Source of the DNA: Gimesia aquarii
Lineage (GTDB): Bacteria; Planctomycetota; Planctomycetia; Planctomycetales; Planctomycetaceae
Assembly: GCF_007748175.1 (NCBI RefSeq)
Contig: NZ_CP037422.1
Coordinates: 4,790,334-4,854,333 of the forward strand
Direction of reading: 5' to 3'
DNA length: 64,000 bases
Position 1 is the first letter of the stretch. Every line of letters begins with the position of its first letter. The translations under genes were made by a program, and so were the position numbers. The notes below the pieces were generated by a model. The model was not told where the DNA came from. It made no database searches and saw only the letters and a program-made list of their open reading frames with translations. Positions 53,583 to 63,608 of this stretch are shown here, one piece after another.

Positions 53583-54527
53583 TTATTCGTTGATTTGCAG
53601 TGTCAAACCATCGTCACGACTACCAGCAGCCTGATAGGTGGCAAAGTTGATGTTTTCAGATATAAAGCGAACAGAACCGTCTGCCATCAGGAAGTGAGCG
53701 CCTCCTGTATGATTACTACCGAAGTCCACATCGTTGAAGAGGCGATCCGCATTTCCACTATCCCAGCCGGAGGGGCCGATTCCATCTTTGAGGTTCTTAC
53801 ACGCGTAGCTGGCAAAGCCGTCGGTGCCGTTACTGGCACCCTGGATCCAGGCGCGATAGCTATTGGAACCGGTCGGTTTCGATGAAATTTCTCCCAGTAG
53901 AAAGGTATTCGTCGTCCCATCAGTAATATCGCGAATCGCAACATTACTCTGTCGAAACAGGATTCCACTGGTACTATGGTTTCCATGATTGCTTGTCAAA
54001 CTATTTCCATTTTTTCTTGGCCAATTACCAGTTAACGGGGCAGGGCGAACTCCCTTAGGGCCTGCAATTCCATAGTAGTGGATTGTCCAGCCTTCAGCTT
54101 GATTTGAAGGTTTTCTGTCACGAGTACGGGCACTGGGGCAATGCATGAGTGGGAACTTTTCATCGCGGCGTGATTGGTTGGTTGGCGAACCAGACGTGTC
54201 ATTATAATATAAGCTGAAATTAAATGTGTTGTACAACGGAGCTTGATCTACAAAGGGCAATACCCGTACAGACCACGGGTGGTTATTGCAGGGGTTTGTA
54301 GAGCTATTGTTAAGGCCCATGGTACCTGGTGGGAACGTTTGGTAGTTATCATGGTAGTTATGCAGTCCCAGGCCCCACTGTTTGAGTTTGTTCTTACATT
54401 CTGTACGACGGGCTGCTTCGCGTGCTTGCTGTACTGCTGGCAGCAACAGTGCGATTAGAATTGCAATGATGGCAATCACCACCAGCAATTCAATCAGTGT
54501 GAACGCGTTTCTTTTTTGGAGCTTCAT
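53583..54527 (-). CDS. DUF1559 prepilin-like protein (second copy)
   Basis: About 314 residues. The type IV pilin-like N-terminus FTLIELLVVIAIIAILIALL, preceded by a short basic leader, is the processing and membrane segment, and the C-terminal ends with HTGGAHFLMADGSVRFISENI, the DUF1559 (SBP_bac_10) hallmark. The family is abundant in planctomycetes and processed like a pseudopilin; the role is unknown. GAAGGAG lies six bases before ATG 54527, so the codon at 54533 is not used. It shares a cassette with two lipoproteins. Confidence 0.92.
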   Translation of the reverse strand: MKLQKRNAFTLIELLVVIAIIAILIALLLPAVQQAREAARRTECKNKLKQWGLGLHNYHDNYQTFPPGTMGLNNSSTNPCNNHPWSVRVLPFVDQAPLYNTFNFSLYYNDTSGSPTNQSRRDEKFPLMHCPSARTRDRKPSNQAEGWTIHYYGIAGPKGVRPAPLTGNWPRKNGNSLTSNHGNHSTSGILFRQSNVAIRDITDGTTNTFLLGEISSKPTGSNSYRAWIQGASNGTDGFASYACKNLKDGIGPSGWDSGNADRLFNDVDFGSNHTGGAHFLMADGSVRFISENINFATYQAAGSRDDGLTLQINE

Positions 54528-54578
54528 GGACATCTCCTTCTAAGCTGAAAAATGAATAAAAATAAAATAACGTCTTAA

Positions 54579-55085
54579 TTAAGGTTCATTGGCGGCACGA
54601 CCGCCAACAGTCTCGACAACAGGACCTGCTCCATCAGAAGTCAGGGCTATTGTGGAAGGGGACATTCCGTCAGACGTGATTTCGACGTTCAGTCCGGATT
54701 CTTCAGGTATTGAATATGATTGGGGCGTAATCCATTTATACTTTATGGGTTTTGAACTGGCTGCCGGATCTTCGGAGTTAAAATCATCAGTCAATTTGCT
54801 GACAAGTTCCTTCTTGATCACAGTGACTTTATAACTGCCAACGGGAATTCCATCATCTTTGGTATAAGTTCCGACTGTAAATTTTCCACCAGCGGTGGAG
54901 TTTGCATTTGATCCGCGCTGAATGGGATTTCCTTCATTTGGTATGAATGCGATGGTGGCACCATCCAAAGGTTGTCCATCCAGAGTCACTGAGGCATCGA
55001 CTGGGACGAGTGTCGGTCGACCATCTCCTCCGCAACCAGTCAGTAAAAATAGGGAACAGATCATCAAACAAGATGCCAGTTTCAA
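54579..55085 (-). CDS. Small lipoprotein paired with DUF1559 (first copy)
   Basis: About 168 residues. GGAGGA lies six bases before a TTG at 55085, which starts a short signal ending LFLLTGC, a proper lipobox. The body (ASVTLDGQPLDGATIAFIPNEG, AGGKFTVGTYTKDDGIPVGSYKVTVIKK) is of the same carboxypeptidase-regulatory-like type as its paralogue at 53043. The frame extends to 55142 but without a ribosome binding site. It lies between two DUF1559 genes. Confidence 0.87.
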   Translation of the reverse strand: MKLASCLMICSLFLLTGCGGDGRPTLVPVDASVTLDGQPLDGATIAFIPNEGNPIQRGSNANSTAGGKFTVGTYTKDDGIPVGSYKVTVIKKELVSKLTDDFNSEDPAASSKPIKYKWITPQSYSIPEESGLNVEITSDGMSPSTIALTSDGAGPVVETVGGRAANEP

Positions 55086-55144
55086 CGTTCGTCCTCCTCC
55101 GTATTTTGTTAAATTCACTTCACGAATACACCTGTTGGTCAAGG

Positions 55145-56110
55145 CTAAAATTCGCCAACAGTGTTGCCGTCTTCCAGTTGAAATAAGTTTGAATAAAGGA
55201 AGTTCCCTATAAGCGATCTTGATGGGTCATCTTGGATATTTTCGCTGACAAATCGTACTGCGCCGTCAGCCATCAATACGTGGGCACCACCGGTGTGTGC
55301 ACTGGCAATGACTGCACGAGTGACATCCAAGGGAGTGTTCTCAATATAAATATTGTTTGCCGCGTCGCGAGTTCCGTCAAACGGAGTATTGATTGCACTC
55401 GTGTGGTGCACAATACCAATACGCGACCCAGCAGGGCGATGCGATGCCCAGGTCGCACCGATTGAAACGAAAGGTGCTTCCATCAACGCCTTTTCACCCA
55501 TCAAAATCGTATTCGATGTTCCGTCAAGTACGTCGGCAGTTGAAATCCCAAGAGGATTGTCTGTATTAGGGTAGACGGCGAACCTTGACGTCATCGCATA
55601 CATCATGGTTCCCAGATTGTGTTGGTAGTGGTTGACATTTTTACCTGTTGCAGAGGGACAGAGATAAACGGGTATGGTCGTTGTGAGCAACGATTCAATG
55701 GAGCCGGGAGTCTGGGCTGTGAGAAAATCAGTGGTCACGCTGAGATCCGCAGTGGGAATGGTGATACTGGAGCTACCAACATCAAGTTGATTGTAAAGCG
55801 GAGCTTGATCGATATACGGTAAAATTCGCATTCCCCACGGCCAGGCATGAACTTTGTCCATATTTCTGTTACGAGGTCCATCAGCGACAGGCGGCGCTAC
55901 TGAAGAAGCGATGGGAAACATCTGGAATACATCGTGGTAGTTATGCATCGCGATCCCAAGTTGCTTCATGTTGTTCTTACACTGGCTTCTGCGGGCAGCC
56001 TCGCGCGCCTGTTGTACGGCGGGTAACAATAGAGCAATGAGAATGGCGATAATTGCAATCACCACGAGTAGTTCAATCAGAGTAAAACCGGAATTTTTCG
56101 AGCGTCGCAT
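55145..56110 (-). CDS. DUF1559 prepilin-like protein (first copy)
   Basis: A 321-residue paralogue of the gene at 53583. It has FTLIELLVVIAIIAILIALL, AREAARRSQCKNNMKQLG and the C-terminal HTGGAHVLMADGAVRFVSENI. AAAGGAA precedes the ATG. As first gene it likely carries the promoter of the cassette, DUF1559, lipoprotein, DUF1559, lipoprotein. A type II secretion-like peptidase should process it; none is in the window. Confidence 0.92.
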   Translation of the reverse strand: MRRSKNSGFTLIELLVVIAIIAILIALLLPAVQQAREAARRSQCKNNMKQLGIAMHNYHDVFQMFPIASSVAPPVADGPRNRNMDKVHAWPWGMRILPYIDQAPLYNQLDVGSSSITIPTADLSVTTDFLTAQTPGSIESLLTTTIPVYLCPSATGKNVNHYQHNLGTMMYAMTSRFAVYPNTDNPLGISTADVLDGTSNTILMGEKALMEAPFVSIGATWASHRPAGSRIGIVHHTSAINTPFDGTRDAANNIYIENTPLDVTRAVIASAHTGGAHVLMADGAVRFVSENIQDDPSRSLIGNFLYSNLFQLEDGNTVGEF

Positions 56111-56790
56111 CTTTTATTTCCTTTGAAAAATAAAGAATGAATATCAATAAATAATGTTGATCTCAAAAGAGATAAATTTTGACAGTTCAAAGGAGCGGAC
56201 CTAAACTTAGGGCAAATAATGTGAGCCTAACTTTCAATAAAATAATTGTTTAGCGTAAACTGATTCAGTAGAGTCCAAATTAATACATCAGTTTATTAAT
56301 ATACATCTGATTAATTAAGAAATCTATGTGAATTTCATGCAAAGTGGGGTTTTCTGGAGCAATTACTACGAGACTTGAATTATTAATCTCATTAAGAATC
56401 TTACGCATCTTAATAAATTACTGAATGTTATGAGGCCCGACATTCTAGAAGTGAGTCGCAAAATGGTGTAGGAAATCTGTTAGAACTCCTACTGATAAAG
56501 ATAAAGCATCATACGGAGAATATTTGGACACAAAAACTTTCTTTATCCAAAAAAAACTTCAAATATTCTCATCTGGTTGCTCATGAGTAGTGAGTGCATC
56601 CCGGCCAAAAAAGGTATCGCTAATCAATCAGTTCCATATATGTGATTCATCAAACTCTCACCCGAAAGTTGACTGGCCAATCCAGTGCCTCGACGACTAA
56701 TAGAGAACTGTAAAGAAGAGAAACGTGTCTCACAACCAGAGGGGCCGCAGTTGATTGATCGGGCGAGATGGTATAGCGGATTTCTTGAGT
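56111..56790. other. Long intergenic region, no gene seen
   Basis: About 680 bases upstream of the DUF1559 cassette and downstream of the DUF1501 gene. No frame with protein features appears. It is AT-rich and carries the cassette promoter. A hairpin with a plus-strand T tract lies at its right end. Confidence 0.5.
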
Positions 56791-56826
56791 AGTAGCTGGT
56801 ATGAACGAGACCAGCTACTTTTATTG
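56791..56826 (+). terminator. Hairpin with plus-strand T tract
   Basis: AGTAGCTGGT (56791-56800) pairs perfectly with ACCAGCTACT (56810-56819), followed by TTTATT on the plus strand. On the minus strand, in which the DUF1501 operon is read, no T run follows. It may end a plus-strand transcript from the empty region to the left or only stabilise the operon's 3' end. Confidence 0.5.
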
Positions 56827-56828
56827 TC

Positions 56829-58280
56829 TCAAGCCAGAATCTCTTTCAATAAATGATCTTCATCAGCGGGACCGATAAGCCGTTGATCCAGACCCTGATA
56901 AGGGACCTTTAGTTTTCGAGATTTCAGGCCGGTCAGATGTAAAATCGTGGTTTGCAGGTCGCGAACACTGGTTTTCTTTTCGGCGATGAAATAACCGAGT
57001 TCGTCAGTTGCGCCGTAGGACATGCCGCCTTTAATGCCACCACCGGCCATCCAAATGGAGTAGCAGTGAGGATGGTGATCGCGACCAAGGAATTTTGAGC
57101 CGTTGCGTTCTTCGTTCATTGACGTTCGACCAAATTCTCCGCTCCAGACAACGAGAGTCTCATCGAGCAAGCCTCGCTGTTTGAGATCAGTGATTAAAGC
57201 ATAGAGGGGGCGATCAATCTCTTTTGCTTTGCGAGGAACAGCTGTAATTAAATCGTTGCCGGCTCCCGTGCCATGCATGTCCCAGCCGTAATCGAATAAC
57301 TGAATGAACCGTACACCTCGTTCCACCATGCGGCGGGCTAATAAGCAGTTATTGGCAAAAGAAGGGGCATCGCCTGTCGTACCATATAATTCATGGGTCT
57401 GCTTTGTTTCACTGCTTAGATCAACCGCCTCCGGAACGGACATCTGCATCCGGAAGGCAAGTTCGTATTGATTGATGCGCGTTAAGGTTTCCGGATTACC
57501 GAATTGTTTGAGTTCGAATTCGTTCAGTGATTTTAATGCATCCAGACTGCGCCGACGCACTTCACGATTGATCCCTTTCGGGTTGGTTACATACAGAATC
57601 GGATCGCCTGTTGTTCGGCATTGAACACCTTGAAATATTGAGGGCAGAAAACCACTCCCCCAAAGGCTTTTACCACCACTTGGATCGCTGGGACCACTCA
57701 ATAACACCATGAAGCCCGGTAAATTTTTGTTTTCCGAGCCAAGCCCATAGGTAATCCAGGAACCCATGGAGGCACCTCCGAAACGAGGAGTCCCCGTGTA
57801 GAGGAAGAGTTGGGCTGGTGCATGATTAAATTGGTCGGTGTGCATCGATTTGATGACGGTGACATCATCGGCTACCTTTTGGAAGTGTGGCAGTAGCTCA
57901 CTCATCCAAGTGCCCGACTCGCCATATTGCTTGAATTGATAGGGCGTTCCCAGCATTTTGGGATGCCCTTTAATGAACGCGAAGCCGCGCCCTTTCAGGA
58001 AGGAATCAGGGCAAGGTTGCATATTGCGTTTGACCAGCTCAGGTTTGTAGTCAAAGAATTCCTGTTGTGGAGGTGAGCCTGCCATGTGTAGAAAAATCAC
58101 GCTCTTTGCTTTCGCGGGCATGCGGAATTTTGTCGCATCGGGTTGACTGGGCGAGTTGGCTGAGACGTTATGACTATCGGATAACATCGAACTCAGAGCG
58201 AGTGCGCCGATACCAGTAGAGCCTTTCCCCAGAAAATGTCGTCTGGTGATTGCCTGTAATCGTTTGTGCTTCAGGTCCAT
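56829..58280 (-). CDS. DUF1501 family exported protein (PSD1 partner)
   Basis: About 483 residues. ITRRHFLGKGSTGIGALALSSML is a twin-arginine-type leader, and SVIFLHMAGSPPQQEFFDYKPEL, RFGGASMGSWITYGLG, ERGVRFIQLFDYGWDMHG and VVWSGEFGRTSMNEERNG mark DUF1501. ATG 58280 has AAAGGA upstream and leaves a four-base gap from the DUF1549/DUF1553 gene; the frame to 58307 would overlap it. The pair is a very common planctomycete operon thought to act at the cell surface on polymers, but unproved. Confidence 0.93.
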   Translation of the reverse strand: MDLKHKRLQAITRRHFLGKGSTGIGALALSSMLSDSHNVSANSPSQPDATKFRMPAKAKSVIFLHMAGSPPQQEFFDYKPELVKRNMQPCPDSFLKGRGFAFIKGHPKMLGTPYQFKQYGESGTWMSELLPHFQKVADDVTVIKSMHTDQFNHAPAQLFLYTGTPRFGGASMGSWITYGLGSENKNLPGFMVLLSGPSDPSGGKSLWGSGFLPSIFQGVQCRTTGDPILYVTNPKGINREVRRRSLDALKSLNEFELKQFGNPETLTRINQYELAFRMQMSVPEAVDLSSETKQTHELYGTTGDAPSFANNCLLARRMVERGVRFIQLFDYGWDMHGTGAGNDLITAVPRKAKEIDRPLYALITDLKQRGLLDETLVVWSGEFGRTSMNEERNGSKFLGRDHHPHCYSIWMAGGGIKGGMSYGATDELGYFIAEKKTSVRDLQTTILHLTGLKSRKLKVPYQGLDQRLIGPADEDHLLKEILA

Positions 58281-58284
58281 TTCA

Positions 58285-61200
58285 TTATCCTTTTGTGAGA
58301 ACGCCATCTAAATTAAGTAAAACGTTAGCGATGACGGTCCAGGCTGCCAACTCCGATTTATTATATTGATCCGGTAAAGGGTTCAACGAATTCTCAACGA
58401 GATTCGCTGCTTCCTCAGGGTGAGATTGATAGTATTTTAACTCTGATTCATAGAGTTTCAGTAAGGGGGCGATCTGTTCGGAGAGTGCAGGGCGAATCAA
58501 ACAAAGCTTTAAGCCGTATTTGATGCGTGATTCTGGAGAATCACCACCCTCTCTAAAAATGCGTAGCCCTAACGCTTGAGAGATCTCAATAAAGACCGGG
58601 TCATTTAATGTAATCATAGCCTGTAACGGAGTATTTGTGCTAATACGTCGAATCGTACAGATTTCCCGGCTGGGGGCATCAAAGGTCGCCATCGAAGGGT
58701 AGGGGACAGTACGTCGCCAGAATGTGTAGAGACCTCTGCGAAATCGATTTTCGTCCTTGTTGGTGGCCCAGTTCCGCTGTCCGTTAAAAGCTGCCCGCCA
58801 GATTCCTTCTGGTTGAACAGGGTAGACGGAAGGTCCACCAATCTTTCGATTAAGCAGCCCACTCAATTGTAGCGCTTGGTCGCGAATCATTTCCGCTTCC
58901 AGCCTGAAACGTGGACCGCGAGAAAGGAGTCGATTACGAGGATCTTTCTGGATGTGTATTGGTTTTGTTGTCGAAGACTGACGGTAGGTACTCGACATTA
59001 CAATCGTTTTGAGTATTGCTTTCATGTCCCAGCCATTCTGGACAAACTCCGTTGCCAGCCAGTCGAGTAATTCGGGGTGGCTGGGCAGTTCACCTTGTGT
59101 TCCGAAGTCTTCTTCTGTCACAACTAAACCTGCGCCAAACAGTTCTGACCAGAAACGATTCACGGCAACGCGAGCCGTCAAAGGATTTTCTGGTGAAGTC
59201 AGCCATTTGGCGACCGCAATACGATTGGTGGGTACGTTTTCAGGCAAGGGATTGAACGCACTCAATACTGCTGGTTTGACAACATCTCCAGGTGAGAGAA
59301 AGCTGCCGCGAACCATAATGCGCGTTTCACGTTGTTTGTCTGTTGGCAATTCCTGCATGATGGGTAGTTGCGGATAAACGGGTTTGGATTTTTGGAGTTT
59401 CGCAATCTGATCCCGCGTAGACTTGAGTGCAGGAGAGATGCTCCGGTAGTAGGTCGCTAATTTTTTCTGTTGCGCGGGCTGACGGTCTTCCGGTTTAGTA
59501 TCGACGATCGCGAGAATATCGTTCGGGACTTTGAGTCGTGGTTCAAGTTTTGCTTCCGTTGTAGACGAAATACGAAAACGTCCTAATGCGTACTGAGGAT
59601 CATTAAACGAGTGAGATAGAGTAACAATCAAACGTTGTTTCCCTGCTTTCGCAGTAGGACTGGCTTCGGGGATGAAGTAGGCGGCGTGCGTTTTTCCGAA
59701 TTGAGGGGCGATGCCCCAGCCCTTCTTGTTTTTGTTGGCGAGGTCAATGGCTGCGTTCACTGGAAAACCGTTTTGCGAAAATGATGCAAACGTGCGTTTC
59801 AATGGGATCGTTTTGCGACGTGAAACCGCCAGAGTCGTCGATGGTTTCGGATAAGCCTCTACGATGCTCTGCCAGACAACGTTACGTTTTGCGTCAAGTA
59901 CACTGACTTTAAAATTGGCAAGCCGTTCCTGGGCACCATCAGAGCGGTTCCAGATGGTAATTCGATCAATGGAAGTTTCTGCCTTGAGCTTGAGTTCCCA
60001 CCAGGGTTTGACTTCGGTTTTGGTATGCGTAGTTGACTTTGCATTAAAAAAGTGACCGTCCGTCTTACCATCGATGGCTAACTTAGCAGGAGCAGAATGC
60101 GTGGTACTTGATTGAGAAGCCGTTCCCTGACTGGCAATATTTGTGTCGGCTTGGAAAACCTGGACTTCCGCCAGTGACAGGATCTGTTTTTTCGTTCCCT
60201 GATGTTCGATTCTCAGGAACTGTCCTTTGGCTGGTGCATCATCTATTTTGAGTGGCTGGGTCTCCAGTTTGATATTTGAGAGCACAAAATTGCCATCCTT
60301 GGCACGGCCCGGTCCGTTAGCAGGCAATCGATCATCGGAAATCGCTTCTAATCTCAAGCCTTTAAAGGTTGAGGGATCGAGTTCTGTTTTAATGATATAT
60401 TTTTCTTTCGCAGCTGGACCATTTGCCAGGACAGAACCATCCTTTTGAATTTGAAACTTGGTCGTTGCAGATGTCGATTTGGCGGATAAAGGAGTCAGGA
60501 TATTCCACTTTGGTTTGGCGTGCAGCGTCGATTCCCACTTTTGTTGTGCTAATTCGAGTTCTTTAGTTGGTGTCTGAATTTTTTTATTCAAGGCCACAAT
60601 TGCTGCATCAATGCGTTTGGTTGCTTCCAACATGGTTGGTGTAGGAGCAGCGATCGTAGGGGCGTCCGTTGGTTGATCGTTGTCAGCGGTTTGGTTAAAG
60701 AACGCGTAAAGCTGATAATATTCTTTTTGCGAGATTGGATCATATTTATGTGTATGACATTTCGCACAGCCCATTGTGAGCCCCATCCAGACCTGGATTG
60801 TTGTATCTACCCGGTCGGTAACAGCGGCAGTCCGAAATTCTTCGTCATCGGTGCCACCTTCGGTATTAGTCATCGTATTACGGTGAAAGGCAGTCGCTAC
60901 TTTTTGTTCAAGAGTGGCATTCGGTAGGAGGTCTCCCGCCAGTTGCTCGAGTGTGAATTGATCAAAGGGCATGTTTTGATTGAAAGCAGAGATGACCCAG
61001 TCGCGATAACGCCAGATGTCCATTCTCAGCGGATCAGAGCCGTAACCTTTTGAATCGGCATAGCGTGCGAGATCCAACCATTTTCGCGCCCAACGTTCTC
61101 CGTATGCCGTGTCTTCTAAGAATCGATCTACCAGTTTTTCATATGCATCAGGAGAAGTGTCTTTGAGAAACTGGTCCACTTCATCCAAAGTGGGAGGCAG

Positions 61201-61800
61201 CCCACGCAAATCAAAACTCAAACGACGAATTAAAGTGTAGCGGTCTGCTTGCGGACTGGGCTTGATCCCTGCTGCTTCCTGTTGTGATAGAATAAAGTAG
61301 TCAATCTCATTCGCTGGCCAGTCTGTTAAGTTGACTGTAGGGCGTTTTGGTTGTTTCGGTGGTACGAAGGACCAATGCCGCGCATATGGTGCCTCGTGTT
61401 CGATCCATTTTTTGACTAAGGCAATCTGAGAAGCTGTCAATTTTTCTCCCACATCGGGGGGAGGCATGACTTCGGATTCGTCCGTTGAAATGATGCGGCG
61501 GTAGAGTTCACTTTCGGCAACGTTACCAGGAACGATAGCCCGATGATCGCTATCCAGTTTTGCCGTTGCCGATGTTCTTTGGTCTAGCCGTAGATCCGCT
61601 TCGCGTGTGCCTTCATCTGGTCCATGGCAATGAAAACAATTCTTGGACAAAATCGGCCGGATGTCTCGATTGAAATCGACATCAGCAACAGGACTAGTCT
61701 TACTGGATGGTTCTGCAGATCTAGCAATGCTGTTGACAACAAAGCACTGGAACATCATCCCAACTAAAAGAAATCTCTGTGAGAGATCAAACATTGGCAT
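58285..61800 (-). CDS. DUF1549/DUF1553 planctomycete cytochrome c protein (PSD1)
   Basis: A 1171-residue exported protein. CFHCHGPDEGTREADLRLD near residue 55 is the planctomycete cytochrome c haem site, and CAKCHTHKYDPI in the DUF1549 part is a second CxxCH. DUF1549 covers about 155-370 (DYFILSQQEAAG, RRLSFDLRGLPPT), a discoidin/CBM-like insert lies about 530-650 (LAIDGKTDG, WWELKLKAE), and DUF1553 fills about 830-1130 (RVAVNRFWSELFGAGLV, EDFGTQGELPSHPELLDWLA). The insert suggests sugar binding. A GAAGG lies before the two nearby ATG codons. It is the first gene of the pair with DUF1501. Confidence 0.93.
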   Translation of the reverse strand: MPMFDLSQRFLLVGMMFQCFVVNSIARSAEPSSKTSPVADVDFNRDIRPILSKNCFHCHGPDEGTREADLRLDQRTSATAKLDSDHRAIVPGNVAESELYRRIISTDESEVMPPPDVGEKLTASQIALVKKWIEHEAPYARHWSFVPPKQPKRPTVNLTDWPANEIDYFILSQQEAAGIKPSPQADRYTLIRRLSFDLRGLPPTLDEVDQFLKDTSPDAYEKLVDRFLEDTAYGERWARKWLDLARYADSKGYGSDPLRMDIWRYRDWVISAFNQNMPFDQFTLEQLAGDLLPNATLEQKVATAFHRNTMTNTEGGTDDEEFRTAAVTDRVDTTIQVWMGLTMGCAKCHTHKYDPISQKEYYQLYAFFNQTADNDQPTDAPTIAAPTPTMLEATKRIDAAIVALNKKIQTPTKELELAQQKWESTLHAKPKWNILTPLSAKSTSATTKFQIQKDGSVLANGPAAKEKYIIKTELDPSTFKGLRLEAISDDRLPANGPGRAKDGNFVLSNIKLETQPLKIDDAPAKGQFLRIEHQGTKKQILSLAEVQVFQADTNIASQGTASQSSTTHSAPAKLAIDGKTDGHFFNAKSTTHTKTEVKPWWELKLKAETSIDRITIWNRSDGAQERLANFKVSVLDAKRNVVWQSIVEAYPKPSTTLAVSRRKTIPLKRTFASFSQNGFPVNAAIDLANKNKKGWGIAPQFGKTHAAYFIPEASPTAKAGKQRLIVTLSHSFNDPQYALGRFRISSTTEAKLEPRLKVPNDILAIVDTKPEDRQPAQQKKLATYYRSISPALKSTRDQIAKLQKSKPVYPQLPIMQELPTDKQRETRIMVRGSFLSPGDVVKPAVLSAFNPLPENVPTNRIAVAKWLTSPENPLTARVAVNRFWSELFGAGLVVTEEDFGTQGELPSHPELLDWLATEFVQNGWDMKAILKTIVMSSTYRQSSTTKPIHIQKDPRNRLLSRGPRFRLEAEMIRDQALQLSGLLNRKIGGPSVYPVQPEGIWRAAFNGQRNWATNKDENRFRRGLYTFWRRTVPYPSMATFDAPSREICTIRRISTNTPLQAMITLNDPVFIEISQALGLRIFREGGDSPESRIKYGLKLCLIRPALSEQIAPLLKLYESELKYYQSHPEEAANLVENSLNPLPDQYNKSELAAWTVIANVLLNLDGVLTKG

Positions 61801-62093
61801 TCACCTTCGGGAAGGTTGGCAATGCTGATGCAACTTCTGGATCATTCCATTTCGTAAGCGGAATTAGAGGTTGTTGGTACATCAAACATTACGAATTTAG
61901 GTTTGGTGATACCGATCCGTCGTTATGTAAACCAACGGTAGCTAACTGTTTTAGAAACAAGCAGCAGGTAAGTTAAAACATTATAGTGGCTAAAATACCA
62001 GCCTTTATTCTAACTCGCTCAGAGGGGAGATGCAAGAAGTCGTCCTGTCTGGTGAAAAGACGATGGCTATCATCAGCAGTAAATGCTGTGTTT

Positions 62094-62384
62094 CTATTCA
62101 ATTCCGAGATTGCGTTCTATATTTCTAGCCTTGGAGCTCATGACATACTTCTGCCACCAGGGGTCAGGATCAGACTCTTTGGGGCGATCTCCACGGGCTT
62201 CTTCTCCCACAAAACCCCACTGATCGATTTCTTCCTCACCACCACTACTCCAGTCCGAATCAAATGCCTTTGGTTTTAAGGCACGCCATGTCTGCTGATT
62301 GGCATCGGCGATGGAATCCATCATTGATGTACAGCCAGAACTTAGGAATAATACGATAGAGAGGGTCAAAATGGACGATTTCAT
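62094..62384 (-). CDS. Small lipoprotein, unknown
   Basis: About 96 residues. ATG 62384 has a perfect GGAGGA at good distance; the peptide MKSSILTLSIVLFLSSGC is a lipoprotein signal with lipobox SSGC. The mature part is short and rich in Trp and charged residues (SDPDPWWQKYVMSSKARNIE). No family is recognised. A longer frame to 62423 lacks a ribosome binding site. Confidence 0.8.
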   Translation of the reverse strand: MKSSILTLSIVLFLSSGCTSMMDSIADANQQTWRALKPKAFDSDWSSGGEEEIDQWGFVGEEARGDRPKESDPDPWWQKYVMSSKARNIERNLGIE

Positions 62385-62597
62385 GAGGTGTTCCTCCATA
62401 CAACCAACGACGGATGAGGACAAACAGACCTTCAGCCGTTAAGATTGATGGTTAACGATTTAGAAATGAATTGTGAGAGATTGAGTGTTATTTTTGAGAG
62501 AAGAGATTCTGGATTCTAATGATTTCGTGAATTGCGTCTACCCCATTTTTTGAGAGTCGTTTAGCAAGCAAAAATATTCCTGATTTAAGGAGCATAC

Positions 62598-63305
62598 GTG
62601 GATTCAGCTCTAGATATACTCGTTGTGGCACCACACCCTGATGACGCGGAAATCAGTGTGGGTGGGACGATCCTGGCCTGCAAACAGCAGGGCCTTAAAG
62701 TAGGAGTGATTGAATTAACCAATGGTGAACCAACGCCTTACGGTAGTCCAGAAATCCGTGCGAAAGAAACAGCCGCCGCGACACAAGTTCTGGAGATTGA
62801 TTGGCGTGAAAATCTGGGACTTCCAAATCGAAGTTTGGAGTCAAACTTAGAAGCACGGCGTAAGTTGGCAGTGGTATTTCGCACACGACGTCCCAAAGTC
62901 ATTTTGGCGCCTTATTGGGATGATGTGCATCCCGATCATGTTGCCGCCAGTCATTTGACTGATGCAGCTCGATTTTGGTCCAAATTGAGTAAAACTGACA
63001 TGGCGGGGGAACCCTATTGGCCGCCTCAGATTTATTATTTCTGGAGCATTCATCTGCGGATTCATCCTAAACCAAGCTTTGTATTCGATATTTCTGACCA
63101 CATTGAACAGAAAATGCAGGCCATTCGATGTTATGAAAGCCAGATGCTGAGGGGCCGTTCTACAGAACATCCCACTATTCTCGATGACATCCAAGATCGT
63201 GCCCGATATTGGGGCTGGTCGATCCACCGCGCCTATGGTGAACCTTATGCCAGTCGTGAGGAAATTGGATTACAAAGTTTTCTACCATTGATATCCCAGA
63301 AATGA
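62598..63305 (+). CDS. bshB1: PIG-L family deacetylase, BshB1-like
   Basis: A 235-residue protein that starts at GTG with TAAGGAG in front. The metal-binding VVAPHPDDAE near residue 10 and HPDHVAAS near 112 are the PIG-L/LmbE signature. Segments such as GVIELTNGEPTPYGSPEIR, RENLGLPNR and CYESQM follow the BshB1 subgroup, which deacetylates GlcNAc-malate in bacillithiol synthesis. The other bacillithiol genes are not in the window, and related enzymes act on other N-acetyl sugars, so the symbol is tentative. Confidence 0.85.
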   Translation: MDSALDILVVAPHPDDAEISVGGTILACKQQGLKVGVIELTNGEPTPYGSPEIRAKETAAATQVLEIDWRENLGLPNRSLESNLEARRKLAVVFRTRRPKVILAPYWDDVHPDHVAASHLTDAARFWSKLSKTDMAGEPYWPPQIYYFWSIHLRIHPKPSFVFDISDHIEQKMQAIRCYESQMLRGRSTEHPTILDDIQDRARYWGWSIHRAYGEPYASREEIGLQSFLPLISQK

Positions 63306-63608
63306 GCGTAAAGAGTGAGGGAAATAACAATTTCCCAGGCTGGGAAATCGAAAGTGATTTCGGAGGAAAATAACGCTTACTATATGATGAAATTTGGTTC
63401 AACCTTGAATATTCGTACTTTTATCGGTTAGACTTTGATTAACAGAGTTTAGTAATCACGACCATTTTTTATGGTACAAAAGAAGTTCATTTTGATGGCC
63501 AGTTTAGATCGATCTAAAAGTCATCAAGTTGCATGGGCTTTGTACAATCCTACCTGAGAACACTCAGTGCAATCCTTCCATTGACATTTATTGAGGAGAA
63601 CAAAGAAG
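63306..63608. other. Intergenic stretch, no gene seen
   Basis: About 300 bases between the deacetylase and the oxidoreductase, both on the plus strand. No gene or strong hairpin is visible. A TTGAGGAG near its right end is the ribosome binding site of the next gene. Confidence 0.5.
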
